Shown here one piece after another: positions 1-7,878 of a DNA stretch of 47,094 nucleotides. Source of the DNA: Deltaproteobacteria bacterium (GTDB lineage Bacteria; Desulfobacterota; Syntrophia; Syntrophales; UBA2210); contig JAPLJO010000078.1 of NCBI GenBank assembly GCA_026388515.1, positions 1 through 47,094 of the forward strand, written 5' to 3'. The position numbers and the translations under genes were made by a program. Every line of letters starts with the position of its first letter. Positions within the stretch are counted from its first letter, which is position 1. The notes under the pieces were generated by a model that was given only the letters and a program-made list of their open reading frames with translations, was not told the DNA's origin and did not search any database.

Positions 1-58
1 TTATGAGTGTCCACCGAGGGGGTGCCGGGGCGCTGTTATTGTGCAGGCGGCGGGAACC

Positions 59-748
59 ATGAAACCGGAGGAATTTCTCAAAAGAGTGGTATTGTTTCAG
101 TCGCTTGGCGACGACGACAGGAAGAAACTCGCCGCCGTTCTGAAACCTCGCGCCCTGAAGAAAGGTGAAATCCTCTTTCGCAAGGGGGACGAGGGTAACA
201 CTTTTTATCTCATCAGAACGGGAAGTGTGAGGATCGTGCTCCCTTCCGACATGGGTGAAGAAGTGTCCCCCGCGATACTTTCCGAAGGCGATTTCTTCGG
301 CGAAATGGCCCTCTTGGACGGGATGCCGCGCTCGGCTGACGCCGTGGCAATGGAACCGTCTGAACTGTATGCCCTGAACAGAAACGATTTCCTCTCGTTC
401 CTCAAGAATAACGAGGCCGCAATCCAGGCGATTTTCTCCGTCATATCAAAGCGCCTCAGGAAGACCGATGATTTGCTTGAAGATGCATGCTTTCTCACCA
501 TTTCCACGCGGTTCGCGCGGCGACTTGTGGATCTCGCATTCCAGTACGGAAAGACCGAAGCAGACACGTCCTCGGTCAGGATTGATCTGCGCCTTACCCA
601 AAAAGACCTTGCAAGCATGGTGGGTGCGACTCGGGAGAGCATCAACAAAGAAATGAGGGTCCTGAGGGAACGGGGACTCATCGCGACGGAAGGTCATGAG
701 CTCACGATCCTCAACATGGAACGCCTGAAAAAGCGTGCCCGCCTGTAA
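59..748 (+). CDS. Crp/Fnr-family transcriptional regulator
   Basis: A two-domain regulator of the Crp/Fnr family, 229 residues from the ATG at 59; an in-frame GTG at 41 would add six residues. The N-terminal half is a cyclic-nucleotide-binding-like beta barrel with GEILFRKGDEGNTFYLI and the phosphate-cassette-like stretch EGDFFGEMALLDGMPRSA. The C-terminal half is a winged helix with TQKDLASMVGATRESINKEM. The recognition helix carries Arg-Glu followed by Lys three residues later, close to the R-E-x-x-x-R of E. coli CRP, so a TGTGA-type half-site is expected. No Fnr-type cysteine cluster is visible. Exactly such a palindrome lies just downstream, ahead of the pilin genes. The effector (cAMP or other) cannot be read from sequence. 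Confidence 0.93.
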   Translation: MKPEEFLKRVVLFQSLGDDDRKKLAAVLKPRALKKGEILFRKGDEGNTFYLIRTGSVRIVLPSDMGEEVSPAILSEGDFFGEMALLDGMPRSADAVAMEPSELYALNRNDFLSFLKNNEAAIQAIFSVISKRLRKTDDLLEDACFLTISTRFARRLVDLAFQYGKTEADTSSVRIDLRLTQKDLASMVGATRESINKEMRVLRERGLIATEGHELTILNMERLKKRARL

Positions 749-754
749 CTCCCC

Positions 755-770
755 TGTGAGAAGATTCACA
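755..770. promoter_or_regulatory. Crp-type operator, TGTGA-N6-TCACA
   Basis: A perfect palindrome, TGTGA followed by six bases and TCACA, matches the CRP consensus. It lies between the Crp-family gene and the prepilin peptidase gene. CCCC and GGGG flank the arms, so the same bases could also form a 9-bp hairpin with one bulged base, but no T-run follows to make it an intrinsic terminator. Its centre is about 64 bases before the likely transcription start near 827. Confidence 0.65.
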
Positions 771-791
771 CGGGGAATATGAAGGGTGTCA

Positions 792-820
792 TTGAATTCA
801 CCGGTATTCTTATGTATACG
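792..820 (+). promoter_or_regulatory. Candidate sigma70 promoter for the pilin cluster
   Basis: TTGAAT at 792-797 and TATACG at 815-820 are separated by 17 bases, with 4 of 6 matches in each box. This weak promoter would suit an activator bound at the upstream Crp-type site. It lies 58 bases before the prepilin peptidase start codon. Confidence 0.45.
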
Positions 821-877
821 TAGAATGCGCATACAACCACACACTGAGAATGCCAGCGCCGCACCGAGGAGTGACAC

Positions 878-1654
878 ATGCCGGTTGCATCATCCATCGT
901 ACCAGCCGTAATATCGGCAATCTTCGGCGCCGTCGTCGGAAGCTTCCTGAATGTCTGCATTTACCGAATACCGGAAGAGAAATCCATCGTATTCCCCGCT
1001 TCGCACTGCCCGCACTGCAAAAAAGCTATCAGGTTTTACGATAACATCCCCATCGTGAGTTACATTCTCCTCCTGGGAAAATGCAGGAACTGTCACACCG
1101 CCATATCGCCTGTCTATCCCGCCGTTGAGCTGGTGACGGGAGCCCTGTCGGTGGCCTTATATCTCCGGTACGGAATCGGTTTTAAATATTTCTTCACCTT
1201 CATATTCGCCTGCGCGCTCATCGTCATCACCTTCATCGATATCAAACATCAGATAATCCCCGACGTGATCTCACTTCCCGGCATACCGCTCTTTGCGCTC
1301 GCCGGCATCTTTATCATGGGACTGTCGTGGAAAGATTCGATGATCGGAATTCTCGCAGGCGGCGGGGTGCTCTTCGCGGTTGCCGCCGGATATCAGCTTC
1401 TGAAAAAGGCGGAGGGAATGGGCGGCGGGGACATCAAGCTTCTTGCCATGATCGGGGGGTTCCTCGGGTGGCAGTCGCTTCTCTTCGTCATCCTCATAAG
1501 TTCCTCCGTGGGTGCGGTAATCGGCATCTCGGTCATACTGTATAATAAGGGAGACATGAAATATGCCATTCCCTTCGGACCGTTTCTGTCAATTGCCGCC
1601 GTGTCCTACCTCTTCTGGGGTGAGACATTCATGAAACTGCTTCTGCAACGATAG
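878..1654 (+). CDS. pilD: Prepilin peptidase (type IV leader peptidase / N-methyltransferase)
   Basis: An inner-membrane aspartyl protease that cleaves type III signal peptides of prepilins and N-methylates the new N-terminus. At 258 residues it has the normal family length. The cytoplasmic loop has both zinc pairs (C44-x2-C47 and C69-x2-C72). The catalytic aspartates fall in FIDIKHQIIPD (about D121) and MGGGDIKL (about D185). The rest is hydrophobic, consistent with multiple membrane spans. It heads a run of minor-pilin genes, its direct substrates, and is probably co-transcribed with them from the promoter at 792-820. The symbol is the type IV pilus one; a type II secretion GspO role cannot be separated by sequence alone. 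Confidence 0.95.
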   Translation: MPVASSIVPAVISAIFGAVVGSFLNVCIYRIPEEKSIVFPASHCPHCKKAIRFYDNIPIVSYILLLGKCRNCHTAISPVYPAVELVTGALSVALYLRYGIGFKYFFTFIFACALIVITFIDIKHQIIPDVISLPGIPLFALAGIFIMGLSWKDSMIGILAGGGVLFAVAAGYQLLKKAEGMGGGDIKLLAMIGGFLGWQSLLFVILISSSVGAVIGISVILYNKGDMKYAIPFGPFLSIAAVSYLFWGETFMKLLLQR

Positions 1655-1665
1655 GGTGAGCGCCG

Positions 1666-2121
1666 ATGAACATCAGGATGCAGAATAAAAGAGGATTTAC
1701 TCTCATCGAACTGATCGTTGTCGTAATGTTGGTGGGCATTATCATGATGATTGCACTGCCGGGACTTCAGACATGGATGGCAAAAAGCCGTCTGAATGGC
1801 GCCGCACGCCAGATTATGGCGGATCTCACGTACGCCCGGATGACGGCAGTGAGCGAAGGCAACAGATTCGTTGTATCAATATTGAACGATCATGAATACA
1901 GAATACTCGACGATGATAACGACAATGGCAGTGTTGATACGGGTGAGAAGGTTATTGTAAAAGATATCAAGAGCAATTACCCCGACATCACACTCTCAGC
2001 GACAGGGATTTTCACTTTTTATCCGCCCGGTCTTGCTTTTGGCGCCACCTGTACGGTGACGAATCCCAGCGGATCTAAAAATGTAATTGTATCGTCAGGG
2101 GGACGGGTAAGGATTCAATAA
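1666..2121 (+). CDS. GspH/FimT-family minor pseudopilin
   Basis: A type IV pilin-like protein of 151 residues. It starts with a short basic leader and the prepilin cleavage motif RG|FTLIELIVVV, with Gly at position 10 and the conserved Glu at +5 of the mature protein. A roughly 20-residue hydrophobic helix follows, then a polar C-terminal domain with MADLTYARMTAVSEGN, typical of FimT/GspH. It starts 11 bases after the peptidase gene, which suggests one transcript. Minor pilins of this class prime pilus assembly at the inner membrane. FimT of type IV pili and GspH of type II secretion are not easily told apart, but the PilW and PilV genes that follow favour the pilus. Confidence 0.88.
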   Translation: MNIRMQNKRGFTLIELIVVVMLVGIIMMIALPGLQTWMAKSRLNGAARQIMADLTYARMTAVSEGNRFVVSILNDHEYRILDDDNDNGSVDTGEKVIVKDIKSNYPDITLSATGIFTFYPPGLAFGATCTVTNPSGSKNVIVSSGGRVRIQ

Positions 2122-2155
2122 CCTGAAGCTCGCGGGTCGTGAGAGGAACAACGAT

Positions 2156-2827
2156 ATGTTCGGTGTGAGAAAAAATAATTCCCGCGGATTTTCTCTGATT
2201 GAGATCCTCATCGCTATTGCAGTGGGACTCACCATCATGGGCGCACTTTACTCCTCCTTTATCATAGAGAAAAAGATCTATGACGTTCAGGCACAGGTGG
2301 CGGAAATGCGGCAGAATGCGCGGGCAGCCATGGATATGATGATGCGGGATATCCGGATGGCGGGCTATGATCCCGTCAACACCCCAAAACTGGGAACAAT
2401 TGTTACCGCCGCGGCCGACAGAATACGTTTTACCGTGAATCTCACGAGAACGAACACGACAACGACGGCGCTTAACTCGCCGGATGAGGACATCCTGGAC
2501 CCCAACGAGGATATCACATACTATATCGAAACGCTGACAACAGGCACTCAACAGCTTGTCAGAGTCGCACGGGAGAGGCTCTCCCCCAGTACTGCCTCTG
2601 ATTTCAGGATATCACCCATCGCTGAAAATATTGAGTCGCTGGCGTTTACCTATCACAAGTCGGATGGAACCTCGGCGGGAGTGATTTCTGACATAAGGGA
2701 AGTCCGTATCACACTGACCGCCAGAACGGCATTGCCCGATCCTTCCTATACGGACCCCGTGAAACACGACCACTACCGTCGATACACACTGGCGGCGAAA
2801 ATCATACCACGTAACCTTCTATTATGA
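2156..2827 (+). CDS. pilW: PilW-family minor pilin
   Basis: A minor pilin of 223 residues with a class III signal peptide, RG|FSLIEILIAIAVG, with Gly at 11 and Glu at +5. After the membrane helix it carries RQNARAAMDMMMRDIRMAGYDP, the conserved region of PilW proteins, and near the end DPVKHDHYRRYTLAAKI. The same two blocks occur in the interrupted gene at 4644-5831, so the two are paralogues. It lies between the FimT-like and PilX-like genes, the usual order of minor pilin clusters (fimT, pilW, pilX, pilV). It probably acts in the pilus-initiation complex. Confidence 0.88.
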   Translation: MFGVRKNNSRGFSLIEILIAIAVGLTIMGALYSSFIIEKKIYDVQAQVAEMRQNARAAMDMMMRDIRMAGYDPVNTPKLGTIVTAAADRIRFTVNLTRTNTTTTALNSPDEDILDPNEDITYYIETLTTGTQQLVRVARERLSPSTASDFRISPIAENIESLAFTYHKSDGTSAGVISDIREVRITLTARTALPDPSYTDPVKHDHYRRYTLAAKIIPRNLLL

Positions 2828-2831
2828 ACCG

Positions 2832-4124
2832 GTGAGTGCGGTGAGACGTTTGCAGATTATGAACACATTAAGGGTGTCTTCAGGAAACGATAGTGGTCGT
2901 ACGCTCGTCGTTGCCGTTTTTTCCCTTGCCCTCCTCCTCGTCATCGGAACCACTCTGGTAATCCATTCATCCGCCAGTATCTGGATGAGCCGCAACTGCA
3001 CGCGAGAACGACAGGCCTTTTACGACGCGGAAGCGGGTGTTCAGTATGTCCTCGGTAATCTGAAAGCGGACCTCGGCGCCGGGAATATCGATCTCTCGAA
3101 CGACCCGGTGTATCTCCACTATTCGCGGCCTACCGGCTTTTCCTTTGACCTGCCCGCGACGCTCACGAAACTCTCAGCGAACAGGTACCACTTCAGTGTC
3201 GTTGGCCGCGCGCCCGATACTACAAGTGCCACCATTAATGTTGATATCATTACAAAAAGAAAGAGCGCCTTTGACTTCGGTCTCTTCGCCGACGGTCTCG
3301 TAGACCTCAAGGCCGCAAGCGGCATTTACAGTTTCGACTCCCGCAAGACTTCCAACCCCCTTCCCCAGGATTCGACTAACGACGGGGACGTCGGTTCCAA
3401 CACAGAGATTAATGTGTACATGGATACATTCATTGACGGTGACGCTGCACTGGGCACCGACGCGGGTGGCACCCCGGGCGTATGGAATGAAAGCGGCGTG
3501 CCCATTATCAATGGCGGGAGAGGGATTCATACAGGACGCGTGAATCCTGACCCCCTCGGCGCTATAGAGGGTCCGCTGGCTCAGCAGTTCACCGGTGTCG
3601 CCACCGCAAATGACAACGCCCTCGCGACGGGAAGCGGCATGTCGGGGGCGGTACTACACGTGGGAAACGGCCAGACACTCACACTGCATGGGAAACCGGG
3701 CGGCGCCAACTATCATGTCCGGAGTTTTATACTGAAAAACGGCGCGATGCTCAATATCGACTCTTCGGCAGGCCCGGTGAATATTTTTCTCACCGGCGAT
3801 CATGATATGTCCGGAGGAAACCTTGAGACAGTAAACGATGCCACGATCAATTATTCCGGTCCTCCCACGCAGTTCAGGATATTCTCCAACTCGATAAAGA
3901 GTATTGTCTTCAGACACGCCGGCGGATTCAAAGGCATGGTCTATGCGCCGTATGCCCGCGTGGAGATGAAGAACGACGGGGATGCCTACGGTCTTATCTG
4001 GGGCAAAACGGTGGACATTAAAAATTCAGGCGAGTTCTATTTTGACACTGCATTCAAGGACCTGTACCCGATCAATGCATACACGCTGAATGCGTTTATC
4101 TGGAGGGAGACGATACCCCAATGA
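2832..4124 (+). CDS. PilX-like pilus assembly protein with large C-terminal beta domain
   Basis: A 430-residue protein beginning at GTG 2832, with an alternative ATG at 2859. One hydrophobic segment (TLVVAVFSLALLLVIGTTLV) follows a short basic leader, then SRNCTRERQAFYDAEAGVQY, which matches the PilX N-terminal region where an AFxAAEAG motif is typical. The canonical prepilin cleavage motif with Glu at +5 is absent, as in many PilX proteins. The remaining ~330 residues are Gly/Asn/Asp-rich, likely beta-structured, and resemble the C-terminal domain (DUF7305-type) found on long PilX-like proteins. That makes it more than twice the length of classical PilX. It sits between pilW and pilV and is probably part of the pilus-tip complex; an adhesive role is only a guess. 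Confidence 0.75.
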   Translation: MSAVRRLQIMNTLRVSSGNDSGRTLVVAVFSLALLLVIGTTLVIHSSASIWMSRNCTRERQAFYDAEAGVQYVLGNLKADLGAGNIDLSNDPVYLHYSRPTGFSFDLPATLTKLSANRYHFSVVGRAPDTTSATINVDIITKRKSAFDFGLFADGLVDLKAASGIYSFDSRKTSNPLPQDSTNDGDVGSNTEINVYMDTFIDGDAALGTDAGGTPGVWNESGVPIINGGRGIHTGRVNPDPLGAIEGPLAQQFTGVATANDNALATGSGMSGAVLHVGNGQTLTLHGKPGGANYHVRSFILKNGAMLNIDSSAGPVNIFLTGDHDMSGGNLETVNDATINYSGPPTQFRIFSNSIKSIVFRHAGGFKGMVYAPYARVEMKNDGDAYGLIWGKTVDIKNSGEFYFDTAFKDLYPINAYTLNAFIWRETIPQ

Positions 4125-4256
4125 CGCCTTTTTGTGATTGTTTGCTCACATGTTTTTTGTTATACGTATGGTAAGGAGAGGATGTATTCAAGTCACTATG
4201 ATATGCGGCAAGAAATGATATTTTACTTATGGATTCAGTTCAGGAGGGTATCAGCA

Positions 4257-4625
4257 ATGACACCGAAGCTTGGAAATCGCCACGGCTTTACCCTGGTTGA
4301 GGTCTTTATCGCGATTTTTATCTTCGCCGTGTCTCTCACAGGCGTGGTCGCCGTTGCCGTGTCGGTCATCAACGCCAATGCCTTAAGCAAGGAAATCACC
4401 ACGGCAACTACGCTTGGCATTGATAAAATGGAAATGCTCAAGAACACACAGTACAGCACCCTTCGCGGCGGCGGACCCGAGACATTGCAAACCCTATACA
4501 CGAGAACGTGGACAGTCACCGACAACTCCCCGGCAACTGACATGAAAACCGTCCAGGTGAGGGTTTCATGGAATCGTTTCGGAAGGACACACAACGTCAC
4601 ACTGAACAGCATCATCGGGAAATAA
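4257..4625 (+). CDS. pilV: PilV-type minor prepilin
   Basis: A minor prepilin of 122 residues. The ATG at 4257 is chosen because a strong ribosome binding site (AGGAGG) ends about eight bases upstream, and because the prepilin motif HG|FTLVEVFIAIFIFAVS then lies at the expected residue 10/11. The longer frame from 4134 has no such support. The mature part includes TTATTLGIDKMEMLKN and a C-terminal VQVRVSWNRFGRTHNV, typical of PilV/GspI-like proteins. It follows the PilX-like gene after a gap of about 130 bases with no other gene, and precedes a second PilW-like gene by 18 bases. Confidence 0.85.
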   Translation: MTPKLGNRHGFTLVEVFIAIFIFAVSLTGVVAVAVSVINANALSKEITTATTLGIDKMEMLKNTQYSTLRGGGPETLQTLYTRTWTVTDNSPATDMKTVQVRVSWNRFGRTHNVTLNSIIGK

Positions 4626-4643
4626 TAAGGCAGGTACCATCCA

Positions 4644-5831
4644 ATGAAGTCGCACTGTGAACACACTGACCGGGGATATACCCTGGTGGAAATCATCATA
4701 GCGATCGCCCTCGGACTCGTCGTTATGGGATAGATTTATACCATTTTCAACTCGCTCAACAAACAGTACAGAACACAGGAAATCAGCGCGGAGATGCGCC
4801 AGTACGCCCGTGCCGCCATGGATCTAATGGTAAGGGAAATCCGGATGGCGGGTTACGATCCCCTGGGAATAGCAAACGCCGGCATCGTGGAGGCAACTCA
4901 AGATTCGATTCGCTTCACACTCGATATCAGGAGCACCTATCACGGCGACGCACCGGATGGCGACACACTGGACTCAAACGAAGATGTGAGATACGCACTC
5001 TATACCGTCGACGGAATACAGAAACTTGGCCGTGAGACACAGGGTGGCAGCCCACAGCCGGTTGCCGATAATATTAGCTTCCTGAGATTTGACTATATGG
5101 ATACCAATGGAAACGCCACGGCGGTGATCGCGGATATAAGGAGAGTCAAAATCACCCTCACCGCACGGTCATCAAAACCGGATCCGGCTTATACGGACCC
5201 TAACTACAACGATCACTACCGGCGATACACTCTCGAGACGTTTGTGGTGCCGAGAAACATATCCTCTCCCATGATAGCGTCAACGACCACAATGCCGGCA
5301 GGTGTGACCACGACCACACCGGCAACCACGACCACACCGGTAACCACGACCACGGTCACGGTCACCACCACGACCACACCGGCAACCACGACAACCACTA
5401 CTACGGTACCTCCAACCACGACAACCACTACAACTACCACTACGGTACCGGCAACCACGACAACCACCACTACGGTACCCGTCACCACGACGACTACCAC
5501 TACGGTGCCTGCCACCTCGACAACCACCACGGTGCCACGTGATACCACGGGTCCCTCAATTACCAATATCACGAGGAGCCCGTCGTCATCCCCGGTACCG
5601 AGAGACTCGAGCGTGCAGGTCTGCGCCACCGTCACTGACCTGTCCGGCCTCAGCAGTGTCATACTTAATTCAGATAGAGACGGTAATATTGCCATGACAC
5701 TGAGCAGCGGCAAATATTGTGGTACCATCCCCAGACACAACGGTAAAACTACGCGATACTATATCTACGCAGTGGATACACGGGGCAACACCAGTGTAAG
5801 CAGCACCTATCAGTATTCTCAAAATAATTAG
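4644..5831 (+). pseudogene. Second PilW-like gene with in-frame amber codon and Thr-rich linker
   Basis: The frame opens at ATG 4644 and gives a full prepilin start (RG|YTLVEIIIAIALGLVVMG) but meets TAG at 4731-4733, inside the hydrophobic helix. Without that codon it continues as ARAAMDLMVREIRMAGYDP and DPNYNDHYRRYTLETFVVP, matching the intact PilW at 2156-2827 segment by segment. The paralogue has Ala at the interrupted position. The downstream open frame (from ATG 4794) would lack the signal peptide and helix, so could not be assembled. The C-terminal part adds a Thr/Val/Pro repeat linker and an Ig-like domain (DTTGPSITNITRSPSSSPVP onward). The +1 residue is Tyr rather than Phe. Options are a nonsense mutation, a sequencing error or amber readthrough. 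TAG is an ordinary stop elsewhere here (for example at 1654, 10003 and 12832), which argues against routine recoding. Confidence 0.75.
5280..5540 (+). repeat. Low-complexity Thr-codon repeat (ACC/ACG/ACT with Val-Pro units)
   Basis: About 260 bases made almost entirely of ACN threonine codons, broken at intervals by GTACCG- or GTGCCT-like Val-Pro pairs. It encodes a flexible linker of the kind TTTTTVPVTTTTTTTVP inside the interrupted PilW-like gene. Such tracts are often O-glycosylated or act as spacers, and are prone to slippage. The opposite strand reads as a long Val-rich open frame, which is an artefact. Confidence 0.85.
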
Positions 5832-6007
5832 GCGAGGCAATAAACGGCTATCATGACATCCGCAAGGTGGCATACAACTCAATAAGCAATGGCAACGGTA
5901 ATATCCTCTATAGCTTAGAGGCAATCGAAAGGGCGTTTGATTCAATCATTACCGTCGAAATTCTCTCCTGGCGCGACGTATACTGAACGCGACACGGGAA
6001 AAATCAG
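5832..6007 (+). other. Intergenic stretch with an unassigned open frame
   Basis: Between the second PilW-like gene and the argS leader, one forward frame is open from 5828 to the TGA at 5984-5986. It reads about 52 codons, including INGYHDIRKVAYNSIS and LEAIERAFDSIITVEIL. There is no start codon with a ribosome binding site, and the frame differs from that of the upstream gene. It could be a decayed gene end or chance. No other feature is visible. Confidence 0.25.
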
Positions 6008-6035
6008 TTGACAAAGAAGCCCGAACACTTATAGA
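6008..6035 (+). promoter_or_regulatory. Candidate sigma70 promoter for argS
   Basis: A perfect TTGACA at 6008-6013 is followed after 16 bases by TATAGA at 6030-6035. Transcription would start near 6042, about 70 bases before the argS ATG and upstream of the terminator-like hairpin at 6058-6094. Confidence 0.5.
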
Positions 6036-6057
6036 TACCCGCCTTGAAACACGTTGG

Positions 6058-6094
6058 AAAAGGTTGGCGTTTTCGCCAACTTTTTCTTTTTTTC
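6058..6094 (+). terminator. Intrinsic terminator or attenuator ahead of argS
   Basis: GTTGGCG (6063-6069), loop TTTT and CGCCAAC (6074-6080) form a perfect 7-bp stem. It is preceded by AAAAG and followed by a 14-base T-rich run. It could end the pilin operon. Because it lies downstream of the promoter at 6008-6035, it could also work as an attenuator in the argS leader. A second GTTGG at 6053-6057 could compete for pairing with CCAAC. Confidence 0.8.
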
Positions 6095-6112
6095 AAGGAA
6101 GAGAATACCTCA

Positions 6113-7777
6113 ATGAAAAAGAAGCTCGCCGCGCTTCTGCGCAACTCAATAGAAACCTGCATCGGAAAAGAAATCCTTTCCCGCGGCGACATTCTCCCTG
6201 TCGGGGTGGAGCTTCCCCGTGAGGGCGCCCACGGCGACTACGCATCGAACATCGCCATGGTCCTCGCCTCGACACAAAAGACAAATCCCCGAAAAATCGC
6301 CGGGGCGATTGCCGGCAATATCGACGATTCAGAAGGCATCCTCGAGAAAATCGAGGTCGCCGGGCCGGGATTCATCAATTTCTTCATAAAAAAAGAGGCG
6401 TGGATTTCGCTTCTCGAAGAGGTTGACATGCAGGGAGATCTCTACGGGGAGTCGGATGCCGGCAGGGGAAAAAAGGTCCAGGTCGAGTTTGTGAGCGCCA
6501 ATCCCACGGGCCCGCTCCATATCGGCCATGCCCGGGGCGCCGTCACGGGTGATGTGATTGCAAGCATCCTCTCTGCATCCGGGTATGAAGTATCGAGGGA
6601 ATACTATATAAACGATGCGGGAACGCAGATGCAGATTCTCGGAAAGTCGGTCTGGTACCGCTACCGGGAACTCATGGGTGGCGGCATTGAATTTCCCGCC
6701 GACTGCTACCAGGGAGACTACATCAGAGACCTGGCAAAGAAGGTGCAGGAGCAGTACGGGGAATCCCTCTCACAAAGCGATGAGAAAGACGCAATTTCAA
6801 TTCTCACCGGCTTTGCCGCCGGCATTATCATGGAGGGAATCAGGGACGATCTCTGTGCCTTCGGCGTGATCTTCGACCGCTACTTCAGCGAGAGCGAACT
6901 CTATCGTGACGACGGGGTCATGCGCCTTCTTGACGAGCTCAGGGGGAAAGGCCATGTCTTCGAGGACGCAGGCGCCCTTTGGTTCAGAACCACCGCCTTC
7001 GGCGACGAAAAGGACCGCGTGGTGGTGAGGGAAAACGGCGAACCCACCTATTTCGCCGCCGATATCGCCTATCACCGCAACAAATACGCACGGGGATTTG
7101 ATATCGTCATTGACATATGGGGCGCGGACCACCACGGGTACATCCCGAGGATGTACGCGGGAATCCAGGCCCTGGGGAAGAACAAAAGCGCACTTGAAAT
7201 CGTACTGGTGCAGCTCGTGAATCTCCTCAGAAGAGGGAAACCCGTCGCCATGTCGACCCGCGCCGGCGAATTCGTGACGCTGCGGGAGGTGCTGGATGAG
7301 GTGGGAAAGGACGCGGCCCGCTACAACTTTCTCATGCGGCGATCGAACAGCCACCTCGATTTTGACCTGGAGCTCGCCAAGGAACAGTCAAGCGACAATC
7401 CCGTCTACTATGTGCAGTACGCCCATGCGCGCATTGCAAGCATTATCCGGACGGCGGCGGAACGCGGGCATAGTGTCCCCCGATTCAGCGGGATAGATGC
7501 AGGGCTTCTCGGGCTTCCCGAAGAACTCACGCTTGTCAAGCTGATAGGGCAGTTTCCCGAACTCATCGAAGGAAGCGCGCAGTCGCTGGAGCCCCACCGC
7601 ATCACCTTTTACTGCAACGAGCTTGCATCAACATTTCACGGCTATTACAATAAGCACCGCGTGGTAACGGAAGACGAGGGCCTGACAAAGGCACGGCTTT
7701 TTCTTGTGGCTGCAGTGCAGACCGTCCTTAGAAATGCCCTCCGATTGCTGGGCGTCACGGCACCGGAAAAGATGTGA
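6113..7777 (+). CDS. argS: Arginyl-tRNA synthetase
   Basis: A class I aminoacyl-tRNA synthetase of 554 residues that charges tRNA-Arg with arginine in the cytoplasm. The N-terminal Add1 domain is followed by the HIGH signature in [19 protein letters not shown]. The KMSK-like loop reads [15 protein letters not shown], as is usual for ArgS. The C-terminal part has [11 protein letters not shown] and a DALR anticodon-binding domain ending NALRLLGV. The ATG at 6113 is preferred because AAGGAAGAG lies 11-18 bases upstream; the frame extends back to 6044 only by reading through the terminator hairpin. A tRNA-Arg gene lies far downstream at 45898. Regulation through its structured leader is possible. 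Confidence 0.97.
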   Translation: MKKKLAALLRNSIETCIGKEILSRGDILPVGVELPREGAHGDYASNIAMVLASTQKTNPRKIAGAIAGNIDDSEGILEKIEVAGPGFINFFIKKEAWISLLEEVDMQGDLYGESDAGRGKKVQVEFVSANPTGPLHIGHARGAVTGDVIASILSASGYEVSREYYINDAGTQMQILGKSVWYRYRELMGGGIEFPADCYQGDYIRDLAKKVQEQYGESLSQSDEKDAISILTGFAAGIIMEGIRDDLCAFGVIFDRYFSESELYRDDGVMRLLDELRGKGHVFEDAGALWFRTTAFGDEKDRVVVRENGEPTYFAADIAYHRNKYARGFDIVIDIWGADHHGYIPRMYAGIQALGKNKSALEIVLVQLVNLLRRGKPVAMSTRAGEFVTLREVLDEVGKDAARYNFLMRRSNSHLDFDLELAKEQSSDNPVYYVQYAHARIASIIRTAAERGHSVPRFSGIDAGLLGLPEELTLVKLIGQFPELIEGSAQSLEPHRITFYCNELASTFHGYYNKHRVVTEDEGLTKARLFLVAAVQTVLRNALRLLGVTAPEKM

Positions 7778-7878
7778 CGCAGGGGCGCCTGATGCCGTGT
7801 ACTGATTACCCTCATCTCCGGCGTCCGGCAATCGCCATGATGCCGGGCGGTTGAGAAACTACGGGATGTAATCCGACA

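Noticed and set aside
5216-5740. Long Val-rich open frame on the minus strand
   Set aside because: It is the complement of the Thr-codon repeat of the PilW-like gene; its composition is an artefact and there is no ribosome binding site.
4644-5831. Pyrrolysine decoding of the amber codon
   Set aside because: TAG is used as a normal stop by many genes here, no pyl genes are in the window, and the codon lies in a hydrophobic helix where pyrrolysine would be unlikely. Kept only as a remote option.
6044-6112. N-terminal extension of ArgS
   Set aside because: It would translate through the terminator hairpin and T-run; the ATG at 6113 has a good ribosome binding site and fits the family N-terminus.
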